64,000 bases of DNA from Tautonia marina (GCF_009177065.1 NZ_WEZF01000029.1:28542-92541), one strand, 5' to 3'. Positions 45,716 to 57,904 are shown, numbered from the stretch's first letter. Made by a program: numbers and translations. Notes: generated by a model from the sequence alone, not told the origin.

Positions 45716-46225
45716 TCAATGGGCGGCCTTGACATTGATCGACGATTCGGCCATGTCGGTCAGCTTCTGATCGGTCGCTTTCTCCTCGTCCAGCGTTTCC
45801 TGGAGCAGCGTTGCCACCGAGTTGCTGCCGTTGCGAAGGGCAAAGTTGCGGGCACAGCCGTAGCCGGCGATCTCGTAATGCTCGACGCGCTGCGCCGCCG
45901 CGATCAGGGCCGCATCCTTGATCTCCGGGTCGCCCGATGCCTTGATCACCTCGTCCCCCTCCGAGATCAACCCTTTGATCGCGTCGCAGGTGACGGCCTT
46001 CGGGTCCTTGCCGAGCAGTTTGAACGCCTCTTCCAGACGCCGGACCTGCCCCTTGGTTTCCTTCAAATGATGCTCGAATCCCGCCTTGAGCTGCGGATCG
46101 GTCGCCGCGCCGGCCATCTTCGGAAGCGCCTTGGTCAGGCGTTGCTCAGCGTCGTACAGATCACCGAGCTGATCGCACAGCAGGTCTTCCATCGAGTTCA
46201 ATTCCTTGGTTGAAAACAGTCCCAT
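45716..46225 (-). CDS. YciF/DUF892 ferritin-like stress protein
   Basis: 169 aa from the ATG at 46225, which has AAAGGAG 9 bases upstream. It is a four-helix bundle of the YciE/YciF (DUF892) type, with LLCDQLGDLYDAEQRLTKAL, EHHLKETKGQVRRLEEAF and AAQRVEHYEIAGYGCARNFA. The Glu and His residues in these helices could bind a di-metal site. These proteins are often induced by stress. The reading frame continues to 46396 but earlier starts are poor. Confidence 0.85.
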   Translation of the reverse strand: MGLFSTKELNSMEDLLCDQLGDLYDAEQRLTKALPKMAGAATDPQLKAGFEHHLKETKGQVRRLEEAFKLLGKDPKAVTCDAIKGLISEGDEVIKASGDPEIKDAALIAAAQRVEHYEIAGYGCARNFALRNGSNSVATLLQETLDEEKATDQKLTDMAESSINVKAAH

Positions 46226-46465
46226 CAGTGTGGCTCCTTTCATCTCAACCGGTGCTTGGGAACCGATTGGCCCCTCTCGACACGCTGGGAGAGGCGCGGC
46301 CTCGTGGGCGTCACGATCGATCCCCCCCTGACCGTTCCCCGCAACCTTGATTCCGATTCCTCGACAATCCGGCCGGAAATTCCTTGCCCTCTGCAACGCA
46401 AAGGGCCTCCGGATCGAGAACCTGACCCGGCTTCCCCCCCTCGTCCCCGCGATGCGAGAGAGAGA

Positions 46466-46490
46466 GTGGCTGCAGGCCGGCTGAGGGGGC
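46466..46490 (+). repeat. Dispersed GTGGC-GCAGGCCG-CTGAGGGG repeat, copy 1
   Basis: GTGGCTGCAGGCCGGCTGAG followed by GGGGC. Close to the copy at 48154. Confidence 0.5.
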
Positions 46491-46655
46491 CACTACGACG
46501 CGCTCCACGCCGAGACGATCCGAACCCCCACCCTCACGACGTCCAGAAGGGGGCAGTCCCCTTCCCCCTCCCCCAGCCTCAAGCGCGAACAACCCACTCA
46601 AAACAAGCGCCGATCACCACGTTGCCTACACCCGTTGATTCCCGCTCCGATTGGT

Positions 46656-46684
46656 TTGCGGAATTGGCCCCGGTGCGCTACACT
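46656..46684 (+). promoter_or_regulatory. Sigma-70-like promoter for the truncated hemoglobin
   Basis: TTGCGG (46656-46661) and TACACT (46679-46684) with a 17-base spacer, 86 bases before the ATG at 46771. Confidence 0.45.
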
Positions 46685-46770
46685 CATTGGATCAAGAGGC
46701 CGGAAGAACCTCGATTGACACCAAACCCTCCCCCGGCCTTTGCCAGCGACCTCGACCGGAGATGGCCCCG

Positions 46771-47151
46771 ATGGGCGATGAGCCAACCCTGTATGAGCGG
46801 ATCGGCGGCGCGGAGACCCTGAGCCGAGTGATCGACGACTTCTACGGTCGCGTAACCCGAGACCCGGACCTGAGCCCGTTCTTCCGCAAGACCTCGATGG
46901 ACAAGCTCCGGAGCATGCAGCACGAATTCCTCGGTGCCGCGCTTGATGGGCCTCAGCAATACACCGGCCTTTCGCTCGCTCATGTTCACTCCGGCCTGGG
47001 CATTACCGTCCATCACTTCAACCGCTTCACCCAGCACCTGCTCGAAACCCTCCGCGACATGGGGGTTGCGGAGAAGGACATCGAACAGGTCATCTCTCGC
47101 ATCAATCTCCACGTTCACGACATCGTGGGCGGGACCATCGCCACCGACTAA
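46771..47151 (+). CDS. Truncated hemoglobin, group I
   Basis: 126 aa heme protein of the 2/2 globin fold. The B-helix Tyr25 (FYGRV) and the proximal His73 in HVHSGLGITVHHF match group I truncated hemoglobins such as mycobacterial HbN; DPDLSPFF is the family hallmark. It binds oxygen and may detoxify nitric oxide. The ATG at 46771 has GGAG 9 bases upstream and is preferred over the ATG at 46762. Confidence 0.92.
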   Translation: MGDEPTLYERIGGAETLSRVIDDFYGRVTRDPDLSPFFRKTSMDKLRSMQHEFLGAALDGPQQYTGLSLAHVHSGLGITVHHFNRFTQHLLETLRDMGVAEKDIEQVISRINLHVHDIVGGTIATD

Positions 47152-47255
47152 CCGCCGAGTGCCCTTGATCGGCACGCAAGTTGCCCTACCCCTTTTTCAT
47201 TGAACCGACGGGCCTGGGTTGCCCGTCTTGTTCCTCTTTGGAAAAGGATGGTGCC

Positions 47256-47576
47256 ATGCGCATCAAGCGGGCGACCAATGACCTGGGACACAAGATCGCT
47301 TCCATCGCCGTCTGGTTGTTGGGAGTCGGCGTCATTCTCGCCATCTGGGGAGGGGTCTGGCTGGTCTATCTCTACCGCAACCCCCCCGAAGGCGAGGCCA
47401 TTCTGTTTCTCGCCACCGGCATCCTGCTCTCCGGGCTCGACCTCAGCCTGATCGGGTTCTCCGCCGGGTTCATCGGCCGAGCCGCTCGTGAACCCTTCTC
47501 CCACGAGGGCGACCACGCCGATCGCGTCGCCGTCGCCACGCCCGACTGCGACGACAACGCTCCTGCCCGACACTGA
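47256..47576 (+). CDS. Small two-helix membrane protein (paralogue A)
   Basis: 106 aa with two membrane helices (about 15-38 and 48-70) and a hydrophilic C-terminus. The segment WGGVWLVYLYRNPPEG and FLATGILLSGLDL is shared with the gene at 47841 (WSGLWLIFLNRNPPDQ, YLATGILLTGL), so the two are paralogues. The ATG at 47256 follows AAAAGGA. Function not recognised. Confidence 0.75.
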   Translation: MRIKRATNDLGHKIASIAVWLLGVGVILAIWGGVWLVYLYRNPPEGEAILFLATGILLSGLDLSLIGFSAGFIGRAAREPFSHEGDHADRVAVATPDCDDNAPARH

Positions 47577-47840
47577 CTCTCAAGCACCTTCGCCTGAGTG
47601 TCTCGTGTCAGGAAATGAGGACGGGCTCCGAGTCCGCGAGGTGCCTGACCCATCTCCGGCAGAGGCGATCCGAGCAAACATCAACCGCTCGAACACCCGT
47701 CTCATTCGTCCGACGCGGCCCCTTCTCTGCCGCGATCGAGGCAAACCCATTCGGACATTCTCAACCCCCTCCCTCGCTCATGGGGGAGTCGGTTCCGCAT
47801 CTCCACGGTCTCTGATCGTCTTTCCATCGAGGTTCAACCA

Positions 47841-48083
47841 ATGCGCACCGATATCAGCGATCCTGAGGTCTCCTGGGCCGGCACGGCCCTGCTCGGCGTG
47901 ACCGTCGGCTCGCTCCTGAGCATCTGGAGCGGACTCTGGCTCATCTTCCTGAACCGGAATCCCCCCGATCAGTCCGGCTGGACCTATCTCGCCACCGGAA
48001 TCCTTCTCACCGGCCTCGCCTTTCTCATCGGAGGCATGGGCATGGGATTGCTCCGCCGCCAGACCGAACATCAGGCCGACTAG
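47841..48083 (+). CDS. Small two-helix membrane protein (paralogue B)
   Basis: 80 aa with two membrane helices (about 14-35 and 46-68). Paralogue of the gene at 47256; it lacks the long C-terminal tail. The RNPP motif lies between the helices. Function unknown. The spacer between the two genes (264 bases) has no clear terminator. Confidence 0.7.
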   Translation: MRTDISDPEVSWAGTALLGVTVGSLLSIWSGLWLIFLNRNPPDQSGWTYLATGILLTGLAFLIGGMGMGLLRRQTEHQAD

Positions 48084-48543
48084 AGCGGCCTTTGCGTTCT
48101 CGGCACGACTCCCAGACCTCAACCCTCGCCCCCGTTTGCTCGCGGGGGAGAGGGTGGCCGCAGGCCGACTGAGGGGGAGGCTTGCAAAACCCCCGCGCTT
48201 GGCGATCCGAACCCCGACCCCTCCTCCCTCCCTCTCCCCGCTTAGCTGGATGGACCGAGGGGAAATGTCGCTGCAGGCCGGGTCAAGGCGTCCGAACTCA
48301 GCGTGAACCGCGACGAATCCGTGAGCCCAACTCGCTTCATGCCGAGCCTCTCAGATCAAACCCAACTGATTTCAGAGGACCGACACATTGGCATCTCGAA
48401 TGAAGCTCGACCGGCCCTCCCTTCCCAAAGCACTCCGATCCCGAAAACATTCACCCGATCGAGGGACACGCAGGATCGAGCGCTTTACAATGAAGCCTGG
48501 TTGTTGAAATCACCACGATGTCCTCCTTGAGCTACTCGCCATC
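48084..48543. other. 460-base spacer with repeats
   Basis: No gene. It holds a copy of the GCAGGCCG repeat at 48154-48180 and a short related copy near 48260-48280. Confidence 0.5.
48154..48180 (+). repeat. Dispersed GTGGC-GCAGGCCG-CTGAGGGG repeat, copy 2
   Basis: GTGGCCGCAGGCCGACTGAG followed by GGGGAGG, preceded by a GGGGGAGAGG run. Related to 46466-46490 and, more loosely, to 56031-56070 and 59808-59847. Confidence 0.55.
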
Positions 48544-49098
48544 ATGAACTCATGGCTTGATGCCCTGCTCCGCGTCGTTCTTGACCGTTCCATCGAGGAA
48601 CTGTTCGGTGCGATTCTGTTGAGCCTGATACTCGCCACCGTCGGCGCCGCCCTGGGGCGCTGGCTCTGCCGATCCGGGAAGGATGCAATGGCCCGTCTCA
48701 CCGGTGTCATGCTGGTGATGATCGTGATTGGCATGGGCGCGGGAGCAACCTTGATTCAATCGACCGTCCCCGACCAACCCCAGCTTTCGCACCAACCCAA
48801 CGAGTTCCCGATCATGATGGGGCCCGCCGCCTTCCATCAAATGGTGATCGTCCTCGATGCCGACAACAACGGTCGCGTGGAGGCCGATGAACTGCGTAAG
48901 GCCGCAGTCGCCCTCGGAACCGAAGACCGGATTCCCTCTGCGTCGGCGGTCGATCCGTCTCGCCCGGCGCGCCCATCGTTTCCATCCGGTTCGTACGGTG
49001 CGGCCGGCCCCGGCGCTCCGGATCATCTCGTTGAGCCGGACGAGCCGCCCGACCCCGTCAGCAACGAACCCATCGACTCCCAGCCGACCGCCCCATAA
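48544..49098 (+). CDS. Membrane protein with one EF-hand
   Basis: 184 aa. Two membrane helices (about 21-40 and 52-71) are followed by a canonical 12-residue EF-hand calcium loop at 105-116 (DADNNGRVEADE) with all ligand positions filled. The C-terminal 60 residues are Pro/Ser-rich and unstructured. Single EF-hands usually pair with another, so it may dimerise. The ATG at 48544 is the reading-frame start. Function unknown. Confidence 0.75.
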   Translation: MNSWLDALLRVVLDRSIEELFGAILLSLILATVGAALGRWLCRSGKDAMARLTGVMLVMIVIGMGAGATLIQSTVPDQPQLSHQPNEFPIMMGPAAFHQMVIVLDADNNGRVEADELRKAAVALGTEDRIPSASAVDPSRPARPSFPSGSYGAAGPGAPDHLVEPDEPPDPVSNEPIDSQPTAP

Positions 49099-49155
49099 GG
49101 GCCAGCCTTCCAGACCCGATCCGGTCCCATTTTTTTTTGCAATCGGAGTGATTTC

Positions 49156-49677
49156 ATGCGTCCTGTTCGCCGTTCCACCCTCCATCGAGCCCTCATTCTG
49201 GGAGGAGTGACCGGACTTCGAGCCGCGCTCGGCCCGGCCCTGGTCTCCGCCTCTCGACGCTCCCGCAACCGAGAGCTGATGGCCCTCGCTTCACTGGGGG
49301 AGATGGTCGTCGATAAGCTCCCCCTGGTTCCCAGCCGAAGCAGTTTGCCGCTCTTGATTCCCCGAGCCCTTGCCGGCTACTGGGTGGGCCGCCAGGTTTC
49401 CGAGCAAGATCGGGTTCCCGACCCGAATCTCCCGCTGCTCAGTGCCACGGCCGCGGTGGGTGCCGCGCTGCTTGCTCCCACGATTCGATCGGCCCTTGGC
49501 ACGGCCTTCAGGGTCCCCGACCCGGTACTCGGCGCGATCGAAGACGCGCTGGCCGTCTCGCTCGGTTCCCGGGCCGCCAGGCTCTCGCCGGAAGAACTCC
49601 AGGACCTGATGGTCGACTCTATCGCCTCGCTGCGGCAGTCCTTGCCCAGTACCGACACTCCCGCACTCCGCCGCTGA
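49156..49677 (+). CDS. DUF4126-like membrane protein
   Basis: 173 aa with three or four hydrophobic segments. It matches the uncharacterised DUF4126 group: GGVTGLRAALGPALVSA, EMVVDKLPLVPSRS, and RALAGYWVGR. The C-terminal 45 residues are a soluble helix. It follows the EF-hand gene by 57 bases, possibly in one operon. The family name is recalled from pattern only. Confidence 0.6.
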   Translation: MRPVRRSTLHRALILGGVTGLRAALGPALVSASRRSRNRELMALASLGEMVVDKLPLVPSRSSLPLLIPRALAGYWVGRQVSEQDRVPDPNLPLLSATAAVGAALLAPTIRSALGTAFRVPDPVLGAIEDALAVSLGSRAARLSPEELQDLMVDSIASLRQSLPSTDTPALRR

Positions 49678-49831
49678 CCCCCCACCCCCGCTCGGGGGGG
49701 CTCAGGCCGCGGGGCCGCGATCCCGCCCCCGCGACAGATCTTCGATCGGACACGCGAGTAATCCGTTGTGTGTGGGTGAGATAGCGATAATTCGGTTCAG
49801 CCCCTTGACGACGCCCCTCCTGGGCCGTGTA

Positions 49832-50239
49832 ATGAGTCAGCCGAGAGCGGGCGGCCCGATCGGGATCGCCCCGTTTCCGGCGCATCGAACGCTCGCTCGC
49901 GTCACCTCCGGAATCGTTCGAGTGGTTTCCAGGCTCTCACGAATTCTGATGGGTTGCTCAATCTGGCTCGCCGGGGCGTTGGTCCTGGCCGGGCCGGGTT
50001 TGCATGGGATCACCCCGTGCGAACACGATGCCCACCACGATTCCGAGCCGGGGAATCGCCTTGGGGAGTCGGACGCCTGCCCGGTCTGCTCCCTCCTCGA
50101 CCAGGGGATCTCTTCCCCCGAGCGACTCCGCTTCGAGGCTGTCGCCCCTCAGACCGACCGGGTCCACTTCTCCTTCGACCCCCCGCCCCCCGAGGTGCCG
50201 GCGCGCTCCCGTCTCCCGCGCTCCCCTCCTCGCGCCTGA
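49832..50239 (+). CDS. Exported Cys/His-rich protein
   Basis: 135 aa from the ATG at 49832 (an in-frame ATG at 49766 is upstream). A hydrophobic segment at about 39-58 is followed by a metal-ligand-rich region: CEHDAHHD (63-70) and a CPVC pair (83-86). The Pro-rich tail ends in basic residues. This looks like a periplasmic metal-binding or DUF2946-like protein, but I cannot assign it firmly. It precedes the PEP-CTERM gene by 398 bases. Confidence 0.6.
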   Translation: MSQPRAGGPIGIAPFPAHRTLARVTSGIVRVVSRLSRILMGCSIWLAGALVLAGPGLHGITPCEHDAHHDSEPGNRLGESDACPVCSLLDQGISSPERLRFEAVAPQTDRVHFSFDPPPPEVPARSRLPRSPPRA

Positions 50240-50637
50240 TCGGCCCATCTCGCCCGGGTTTCCTCGCGTTCGCGATCCGTCCCCCGAAGGGGCGTGCATC
50301 GCTATCCCGGGCCCGGGCCGCTTCACGCCCCGGGCTGCCTCATCGAGCGCCGCCCGAGATCTGATCGGCACGCCCCGGCCCCTCCCCCGTTCGGGGACGG
50401 GCTGACCGGGCGAACTCCGACGTCAACGGACCAGCGACCCCCCGTCCTGGCCCGCCTCGGGGTCGATACGACCCCGACCCGACGGCCTCGATCGACCTCG
50501 CCCCGTCTCCGGGAACTGCGGGGCCGATCGCCGTCCGCGCCGGGCGTGGCGAATTCGACCCGGCATCCGGCCCACCTCGACACGTCGCCGAGGGACCGGA
50601 CACTCCATGCCACCTTTCTATATGAAGGAATGAAATT
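50240..50637. other. 398-base GC-rich spacer
   Basis: No gene is recognised. The last 40 bases before the GTG at 50638 are AT-richer (CTTTCTATATGAAGG) and probably hold the promoter or an operator. Confidence 0.4.
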
Positions 50638-51450
50638 GTGAATGCTCGACACTTTATTGCGGCGAGCCTCGTCTCTCTCTTCCTCCTGGCCGTCGAGGCC
50701 CGGGCCGAGCAGATCGGCTACTACGTCGCCCGCGACGCCAACCCGACGAGCGGCGCGAATCCGAACCCGAACTTCGGCCGGCTCACCCTGCTGTACAATC
50801 ACGGCGACCATTTCCACAGCATCGGCCGATTCGGCGGGGGGCCGAACCTACTCCCCGAGGCGAACCGCGGGAGACTGACCCTCTTCGCGGGGACCGGCGA
50901 CATGGAGGGCCGATTCGTCAGCAAGCGTTACGACGACGGATCGCCGGCGGCCGAGTACAGCGACCTCCGCATCGGCTCCATCCGCAACCTGAGCGGGTTC
51001 GATCCCGGCTCACCGGAAGACATCCTCCTCACCAGCAGCAATTACCGCTGGGTGAGCGGCCCCGAACACCCCATCGAGGACCGTCGACTCTCGCTCGAGG
51101 GCTCCCTTCTAGCGCTCGAGGTGCTCTCCCTCTCCTCGGGTCTGAACGCTTCCATTGGGAACCAGGTCGCGTCGAGCGTGGGAGACATCCTCGAACTCGG
51201 GCCCGGGGACTCGTTCCTCGCGCATCTCAACTTCTTCACCGATCTCGGGATCGGTGGCCTGCAGGATCTCTCGGCCTCCTTCAGGCTGGTCGACCTGTCC
51301 ACCGGCGGGACTCCGATCGGCGGTTCGGGCGAGTTCTTCTATCACATGGCGACCGTCCCCGAGCCGAGCACCATCGTCATGCTTGGCATCGGTCTCGCCG
51401 GGGCCCTCGCCGTCGGCTGGAGACGTCGCCGAACGTCCCCGGTCGCCTGA
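50638..51450 (+). CDS. PEP-CTERM protein resembling the Zur-repressed all3515 family
   Basis: 270 aa. A signal peptide (1-23), then NPNFGRLTLLYNHGDHFHSI with His55, His58 and His60, a pattern I recall from the cyanobacterial all3515 family whose gene is repressed by the zinc regulator Zur. The C-terminus has VPEPSTIVMLGIGLAGALAV and RRRR, a full PEP-CTERM sorting signal (about 238-270) for exosortase processing. The GTG at 50638 follows AAGGA at 50623-50627. Identification as all3515 family is tentative. Confidence 0.65.
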   Translation: MNARHFIAASLVSLFLLAVEARAEQIGYYVARDANPTSGANPNPNFGRLTLLYNHGDHFHSIGRFGGGPNLLPEANRGRLTLFAGTGDMEGRFVSKRYDDGSPAAEYSDLRIGSIRNLSGFDPGSPEDILLTSSNYRWVSGPEHPIEDRRLSLEGSLLALEVLSLSSGLNASIGNQVASSVGDILELGPGDSFLAHLNFFTDLGIGGLQDLSASFRLVDLSTGGTPIGGSGEFFYHMATVPEPSTIVMLGIGLAGALAVGWRRRRTSPVA

Positions 51451-51653
51451 TCGGCCGTCGGGCGATCTCGGCCGTCCTCCTTGACGGCCACTCACAACGC
51501 TCACATCCATCTCGGGCGTCCGGCCTCCTCCCCGGAGCCGGGCGTCCTCCGAGACCCCACTCAGCCAATCGACCAACCAGACCGACCTACTCATACGCTC
51601 ACATCATCAGACTGCGATCAACTCGCGTTGCAACACCTCCGGCATCGCAACCA

Positions 51654-52646
51654 TCAACGCGCCGCCGCGAGGCTCGGTCGGCCGAAAATCGCTTCGTCCG
51701 GGAAATGGGCACCAGGACAGACCGTCGGCGTCGCCGAGAACATCCCGTGGCTCCCCACGCGATCGCCGGGAATCGCGTAGCGTTCTTGCAGATAGGCAAC
51801 GAGCGTCCGGGCGGCCTCGATCTGCTTCGGGGTTGGTCCGGTCGCTTCAAGGTCGCCGACCAGGCAGATGCCGATGCCGTACTCGTTGACGCTTGGGTGC
51901 TTGGCATCTCGGCAATGCGCGCCCGGCTTCTGATCCGACCAGCGCCGGGTAACCTCAATCATCCCGTCCTGGCTCTCGGTGCCATTGCCGATGATGAAAT
52001 GATAACTGCACCCGTCGAGTCCGGCCCGCTCCCGGTGCTCCCTGTCGATCTGAGCGTAGCCTCCAGAGGCCGAGGCGCTGTGATGCACCACGATATATCG
52101 CCACGGCCGATCGGCCCGAGCCGGTTGCACCAGGTCGAGCGGATCATCGGCCATCGCCTGCACCTTCGATCGCAACTCGGACCGCGCGCTCACACGCGTC
52201 GCGGTCCGACCCGACTCATTCCGGGTCTGCGGCGGCAAGACCTGCGGCGGTTCCCCCACCTCCGACGGGATGGTTGACCCCTTGCTCGGTTGTGGCAACG
52301 GGGCCTGATCCTCCTCCAGCGGGCTGAGGTTCAGTTCCGGTTCGTTTGCCGGGCCGGGACCGGCCGGGGGAGAAACATACGGCCCGTACGTATCTTCGTA
52401 CGCCGGGGGGACCGACGACGGCGGAGCCGCGTCGAATTCATACTCATAGGGCGTCGGGTCGGTGGGAATCACTGTGGCCGACGACGGGGCCGGTTCGACC
52501 AGCACGGGCTCGGAATTGAGAAACGTGGGCCGATAGCTTGATCGGCGATGTCGGCAGCCGACCATCGTGACCATTCCAACCGCCAGACCGAACACCATCA
52601 GACGGGTCAGGCGACTCGTTCGGAGCCTCTGCCATCGCGCGTCCAT
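51654..52646 (-). CDS. Lipoprotein N-acetylmuramoyl-L-alanine amidase (amidase_2)
   Basis: 330 aa from the ATG at 52646, which has GGAGGT 7 bases upstream. A lipobox with Cys31 (MVGC) anchors it to a membrane. A Pro/Glu-rich linker (about 32-160) precedes a T7-lysozyme-like amidase domain (about 175-325): WRYIVVHHSA, SYHFIIGNGTESQDG, GIGICLVGDLE, and the zinc ligands in HHS, SHG and TVCPG. It cleaves the bond between muramic acid and the stem peptide, or trims turnover products. No operon partner. Confidence 0.85.
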   Translation of the reverse strand: MDARWQRLRTSRLTRLMVFGLAVGMVTMVGCRHRRSSYRPTFLNSEPVLVEPAPSSATVIPTDPTPYEYEFDAAPPSSVPPAYEDTYGPYVSPPAGPGPANEPELNLSPLEEDQAPLPQPSKGSTIPSEVGEPPQVLPPQTRNESGRTATRVSARSELRSKVQAMADDPLDLVQPARADRPWRYIVVHHSASASGGYAQIDREHRERAGLDGCSYHFIIGNGTESQDGMIEVTRRWSDQKPGAHCRDAKHPSVNEYGIGICLVGDLEATGPTPKQIEAARTLVAYLQERYAIPGDRVGSHGMFSATPTVCPGAHFPDEAIFGRPSLAAAR

Positions 52647-53095
52647 GATCGTGACCTCCAATCAAGAATTTCGATTTGTACCGCGGTGTGAAGTGCAAAA
52701 GGTGCTGAAGCAAGGGCGGTGCCGAGCGAAGCCAATCGGCCAGAAGCCGGCGGGGCACGCTCCTCGAATTCGTCTCAAGTCTACACGCCGTCGGGACGAC
52801 GGGCCGATCGACCCCCCGAGATTTCTCGAAAAACCCTCAAGTCCCCCGCCAGACTCGACCGACGCCCCGTGTAACTCTTGCAAATCCTTCCACGCTCTGC
52901 CCGGTACAATCGACACATCCCCTCCAGCCCGATCGATCTCGCCCCGCCGCGCTGGTTTCAAACCCCTCCGGGCGGTATGCTATTGGATTCGATCACGACC
53001 CCCCGCCCGAACAATCGGCCCGACCCGCGCATCCCGCGGAACGCGACCCCGGCCGAACTTTTTTTCCGATCAGATCGCTCAGGAGACCGCGGTCG
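52647..53095. other. 449-base divergent spacer before leuS
   Basis: No gene seen. TACAAT at 52905-52910 is a -10-like hexamer; no -35 at a proper distance is clear. Confidence 0.4.
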
Positions 53096-56011
<2,916 letters not shown>

Positions 56012-56030
56012 TCCCTTCGCCGCCCCCTTC

Positions 56031-56070
56031 CCCCTCTCCCCGCGAGCGGGGAGAGGGCCGGCGTGAGGGG
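56031..56070 (+). repeat. Dispersed hairpin repeat, copy downstream of leuS
   Basis: A 40-base unit whose first 28 bases form the hairpin CCCTCTCCCCGC and GCGGGGAGAGGG, ending in GTGAGGGG. It is nearly identical to 59808-59847 and lies 20 bases after the leuS stop. Confidence 0.75.
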
Positions 56071-56172
56071 TCCGCGCGGTCGCCTCTCAGCCTTGCCCTT
56101 CCTTCCAACCTCTTCAAACCAATCAATCCCCGATTTCCCATCAAGGATCGGGATCGAGGGGCGGAGCCTCCC

Positions 56173-57150
56173 CTACTCGATCGGCCCCCTCGGCCGTTCC
56201 GCCTCGGCCCGCACATCCGCCAGAATTTGCCCCAGGTTCCGGGTCGGGGTATAGCCGATCAACCGCTGGATCTTCTCCAGGCTCGGCACCCGGCGCACCA
56301 TGTCCTCAAAGCCAGACGTGTACGCCTCGTCATAAGGAATCGTCCGAATCTCGCTCCGGCCGCCGGTCAGGTCTCGGATGCGCTCGGCTAACCCGAGAAT
56401 CGACACTTCCTCATCATTGCCGACGTTGAACACCTGCCCCCGAGCCTCGGGGTGATGGATCAACTGCACCAGGGCCTCGACCACGTCCTTCACGTGGGCG
56501 AAACACCGCGTCTGCCGGCCGGTGCCGTAAACCGTCAGCGGTTCGCCTGCAATCCCCTGCGCCATGAACCGAGGAATCACCATCCCGTACCGGCCGGTCT
56601 GCCGCGGCCCGACCGTGTTGAACAGCCTTGCCACCACCACCGGCAACCGCGCCTCGTGCCAGTGGGCCAGGGCCAGAAACTCGTCGAGCATCTTCGCCCC
56701 GGCATAGGCCCAGCGGCGGGTCGTACTCGGGCCGAGCACCACGTCATCATCTTCTCGGAACGGGATCCGCTCACTCTTGCCGTATACCTCGCTCGTCGAG
56801 GTCAACAGCATCGGCCGCCGATACCGCGCGCAGCACCGCAAGATCACATCGGTCCCATTGACAATCGTTTCGATCGTCTTCACCGGCTCGTCCACCACCA
56901 GCCGCACCCCGACGGCGCTGGCCAGGTGAAACACCGCCTGACACTCGGTGATGCAACGCTCGACCACCTCCGGCTCGGTAACGCTCGCCACCCGTAGCTC
57001 GAACCCCGGACGCCCTTCCAGATGCGCCACGTTGGCAAACCGCCCGGTGCTCAGGTCGTCCAGCGCCAGCACGGAATGACCATCATCGAGCAATCGCTCG
57101 CAAAGGTGGCTGCCGATAAAGCCGGCGCCGCCGGTGACCAGATAGTTCAT
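56173..57150 (-). CDS. NAD-dependent nucleotide-sugar epimerase/dehydratase
   Basis: 325 aa extended SDR. TGGAGFIGSHLCERLL is the NAD motif; LLTSTSEVYGKS and YAGAKMLDEF give the catalytic Ser/Thr and YxxxK; ARLFNTVGPRQTGRYGMV and RCFAHVKDVVEAL are typical of UDP-glucuronate decarboxylase or dTDP-glucose 4,6-dehydratase relatives. It probably modifies a nucleotide sugar for surface glycans. The exact substrate is open. The ATG at 57150 fits the family start. Confidence 0.85.
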   Translation of the reverse strand: MNYLVTGGAGFIGSHLCERLLDDGHSVLALDDLSTGRFANVAHLEGRPGFELRVASVTEPEVVERCITECQAVFHLASAVGVRLVVDEPVKTIETIVNGTDVILRCCARYRRPMLLTSTSEVYGKSERIPFREDDDVVLGPSTTRRWAYAGAKMLDEFLALAHWHEARLPVVVARLFNTVGPRQTGRYGMVIPRFMAQGIAGEPLTVYGTGRQTRCFAHVKDVVEALVQLIHHPEARGQVFNVGNDEEVSILGLAERIRDLTGGRSEIRTIPYDEAYTSGFEDMVRRVPSLEKIQRLIGYTPTRNLGQILADVRAEAERPRGPIE

Positions 57151-57301
57151 GGATGGACCGGGTTCCTGGGGACGATCGTTCGGCGGGTCGGTCGGCCGTC
57201 ATCGGCAACCCTTCGCCTCGCCATCACGTCCCGGATGAGTCATGGCATCGGGCCTGCGCCTCGGGACACTCCCCAGACGCAAGGCCCGGTCAACGTCGCC
57301 G

Positions 57302-57904
57302 TCATTCCCCCTCGTCGAGGGCCACGTTCCAGTACGCCTCGCTCACGAAGCGTGACCAGCTTTCAATCCGCATCGTCGAATAGGCGTACAGCGGTCTCCA
57401 CTCGGGCCGGAACGGCTTCTTGCGGAGCTTCATCTGTGCCTGCTCGGGCGTGCGGTTGGCCTTGCGAGAATTGCAGGCCACGCAGGCCAGTACGCAATTT
57501 TCCCAGGACGAAACACCCCCCTGCGCCCTCGGCAACACGTGGTCGATCGTCAGTTCCGACGACCCCGGCCGTGATCCGCAGTACTGGCAGGTCGAGTGAT
57601 CGCGCTTGAAAATGTTGCGTCGGCTGAAGGTCACGGTCGACTCGCGATACCGGTCGTAATGCGACAGCGTCACAACCTCCGGCACGCGCATGCGGAACGT
57701 CACGGCCTGGATGAACGGCTCGTCGTCCCGAGGTTTCAACCGGGCCCAGTCGGCCCAGTCGTAGAGTCGGAAATCGTCGGGGTCGACGACGCGGGCCGAC
57801 TCGTTCCACAGCATCACCAACGCCCGAGACACTGAGGCCACATTCACCGGTTGCCAGTTCCGGTTCAGGACCAGGGTCGGGCGATCAAGGACAGCGGCGC
57901 TCAT
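57302..57904 (-). CDS. HNH endonuclease
   Basis: 200 aa from the ATG at 57904. The HNH zinc-type core is clear: STCQYCG (first Cys pair), LTIDHVLPRAQGG with the catalytic His, ENCVLACVACNSRKANRTP (second Cys pair). The N-terminal half (LNRNWQPVNVASVSRALVML) is shared with widely conserved single-copy bacterial HNH proteins of unknown role, rather than homing or restriction nucleases. No adjacent methylase. The longer frame to 58033 has no better start. Confidence 0.85.
   Translation of the reverse strand: MSAAVLDRPTLVLNRNWQPVNVASVSRALVMLWNESARVVDPDDFRLYDWADWARLKPRDDEPFIQAVTFRMRVPEVVTLSHYDRYRESTVTFSRRNIFKRDHSTCQYCGSRPGSSELTIDHVLPRAQGGVSSWENCVLACVACNSRKANRTPEQAQMKLRKKPFRPEWRPLYAYSTMRIESWSRFVSEAYWNVALDEGE

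Larger units (their letters stand above)
46226..46770. other. 545-base spacer with a repeat copy and a promoter
   Basis: No gene. It contains a copy of the G-rich repeat around 46466-46490 and a promoter at 46656-46684. Confidence 0.5.
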
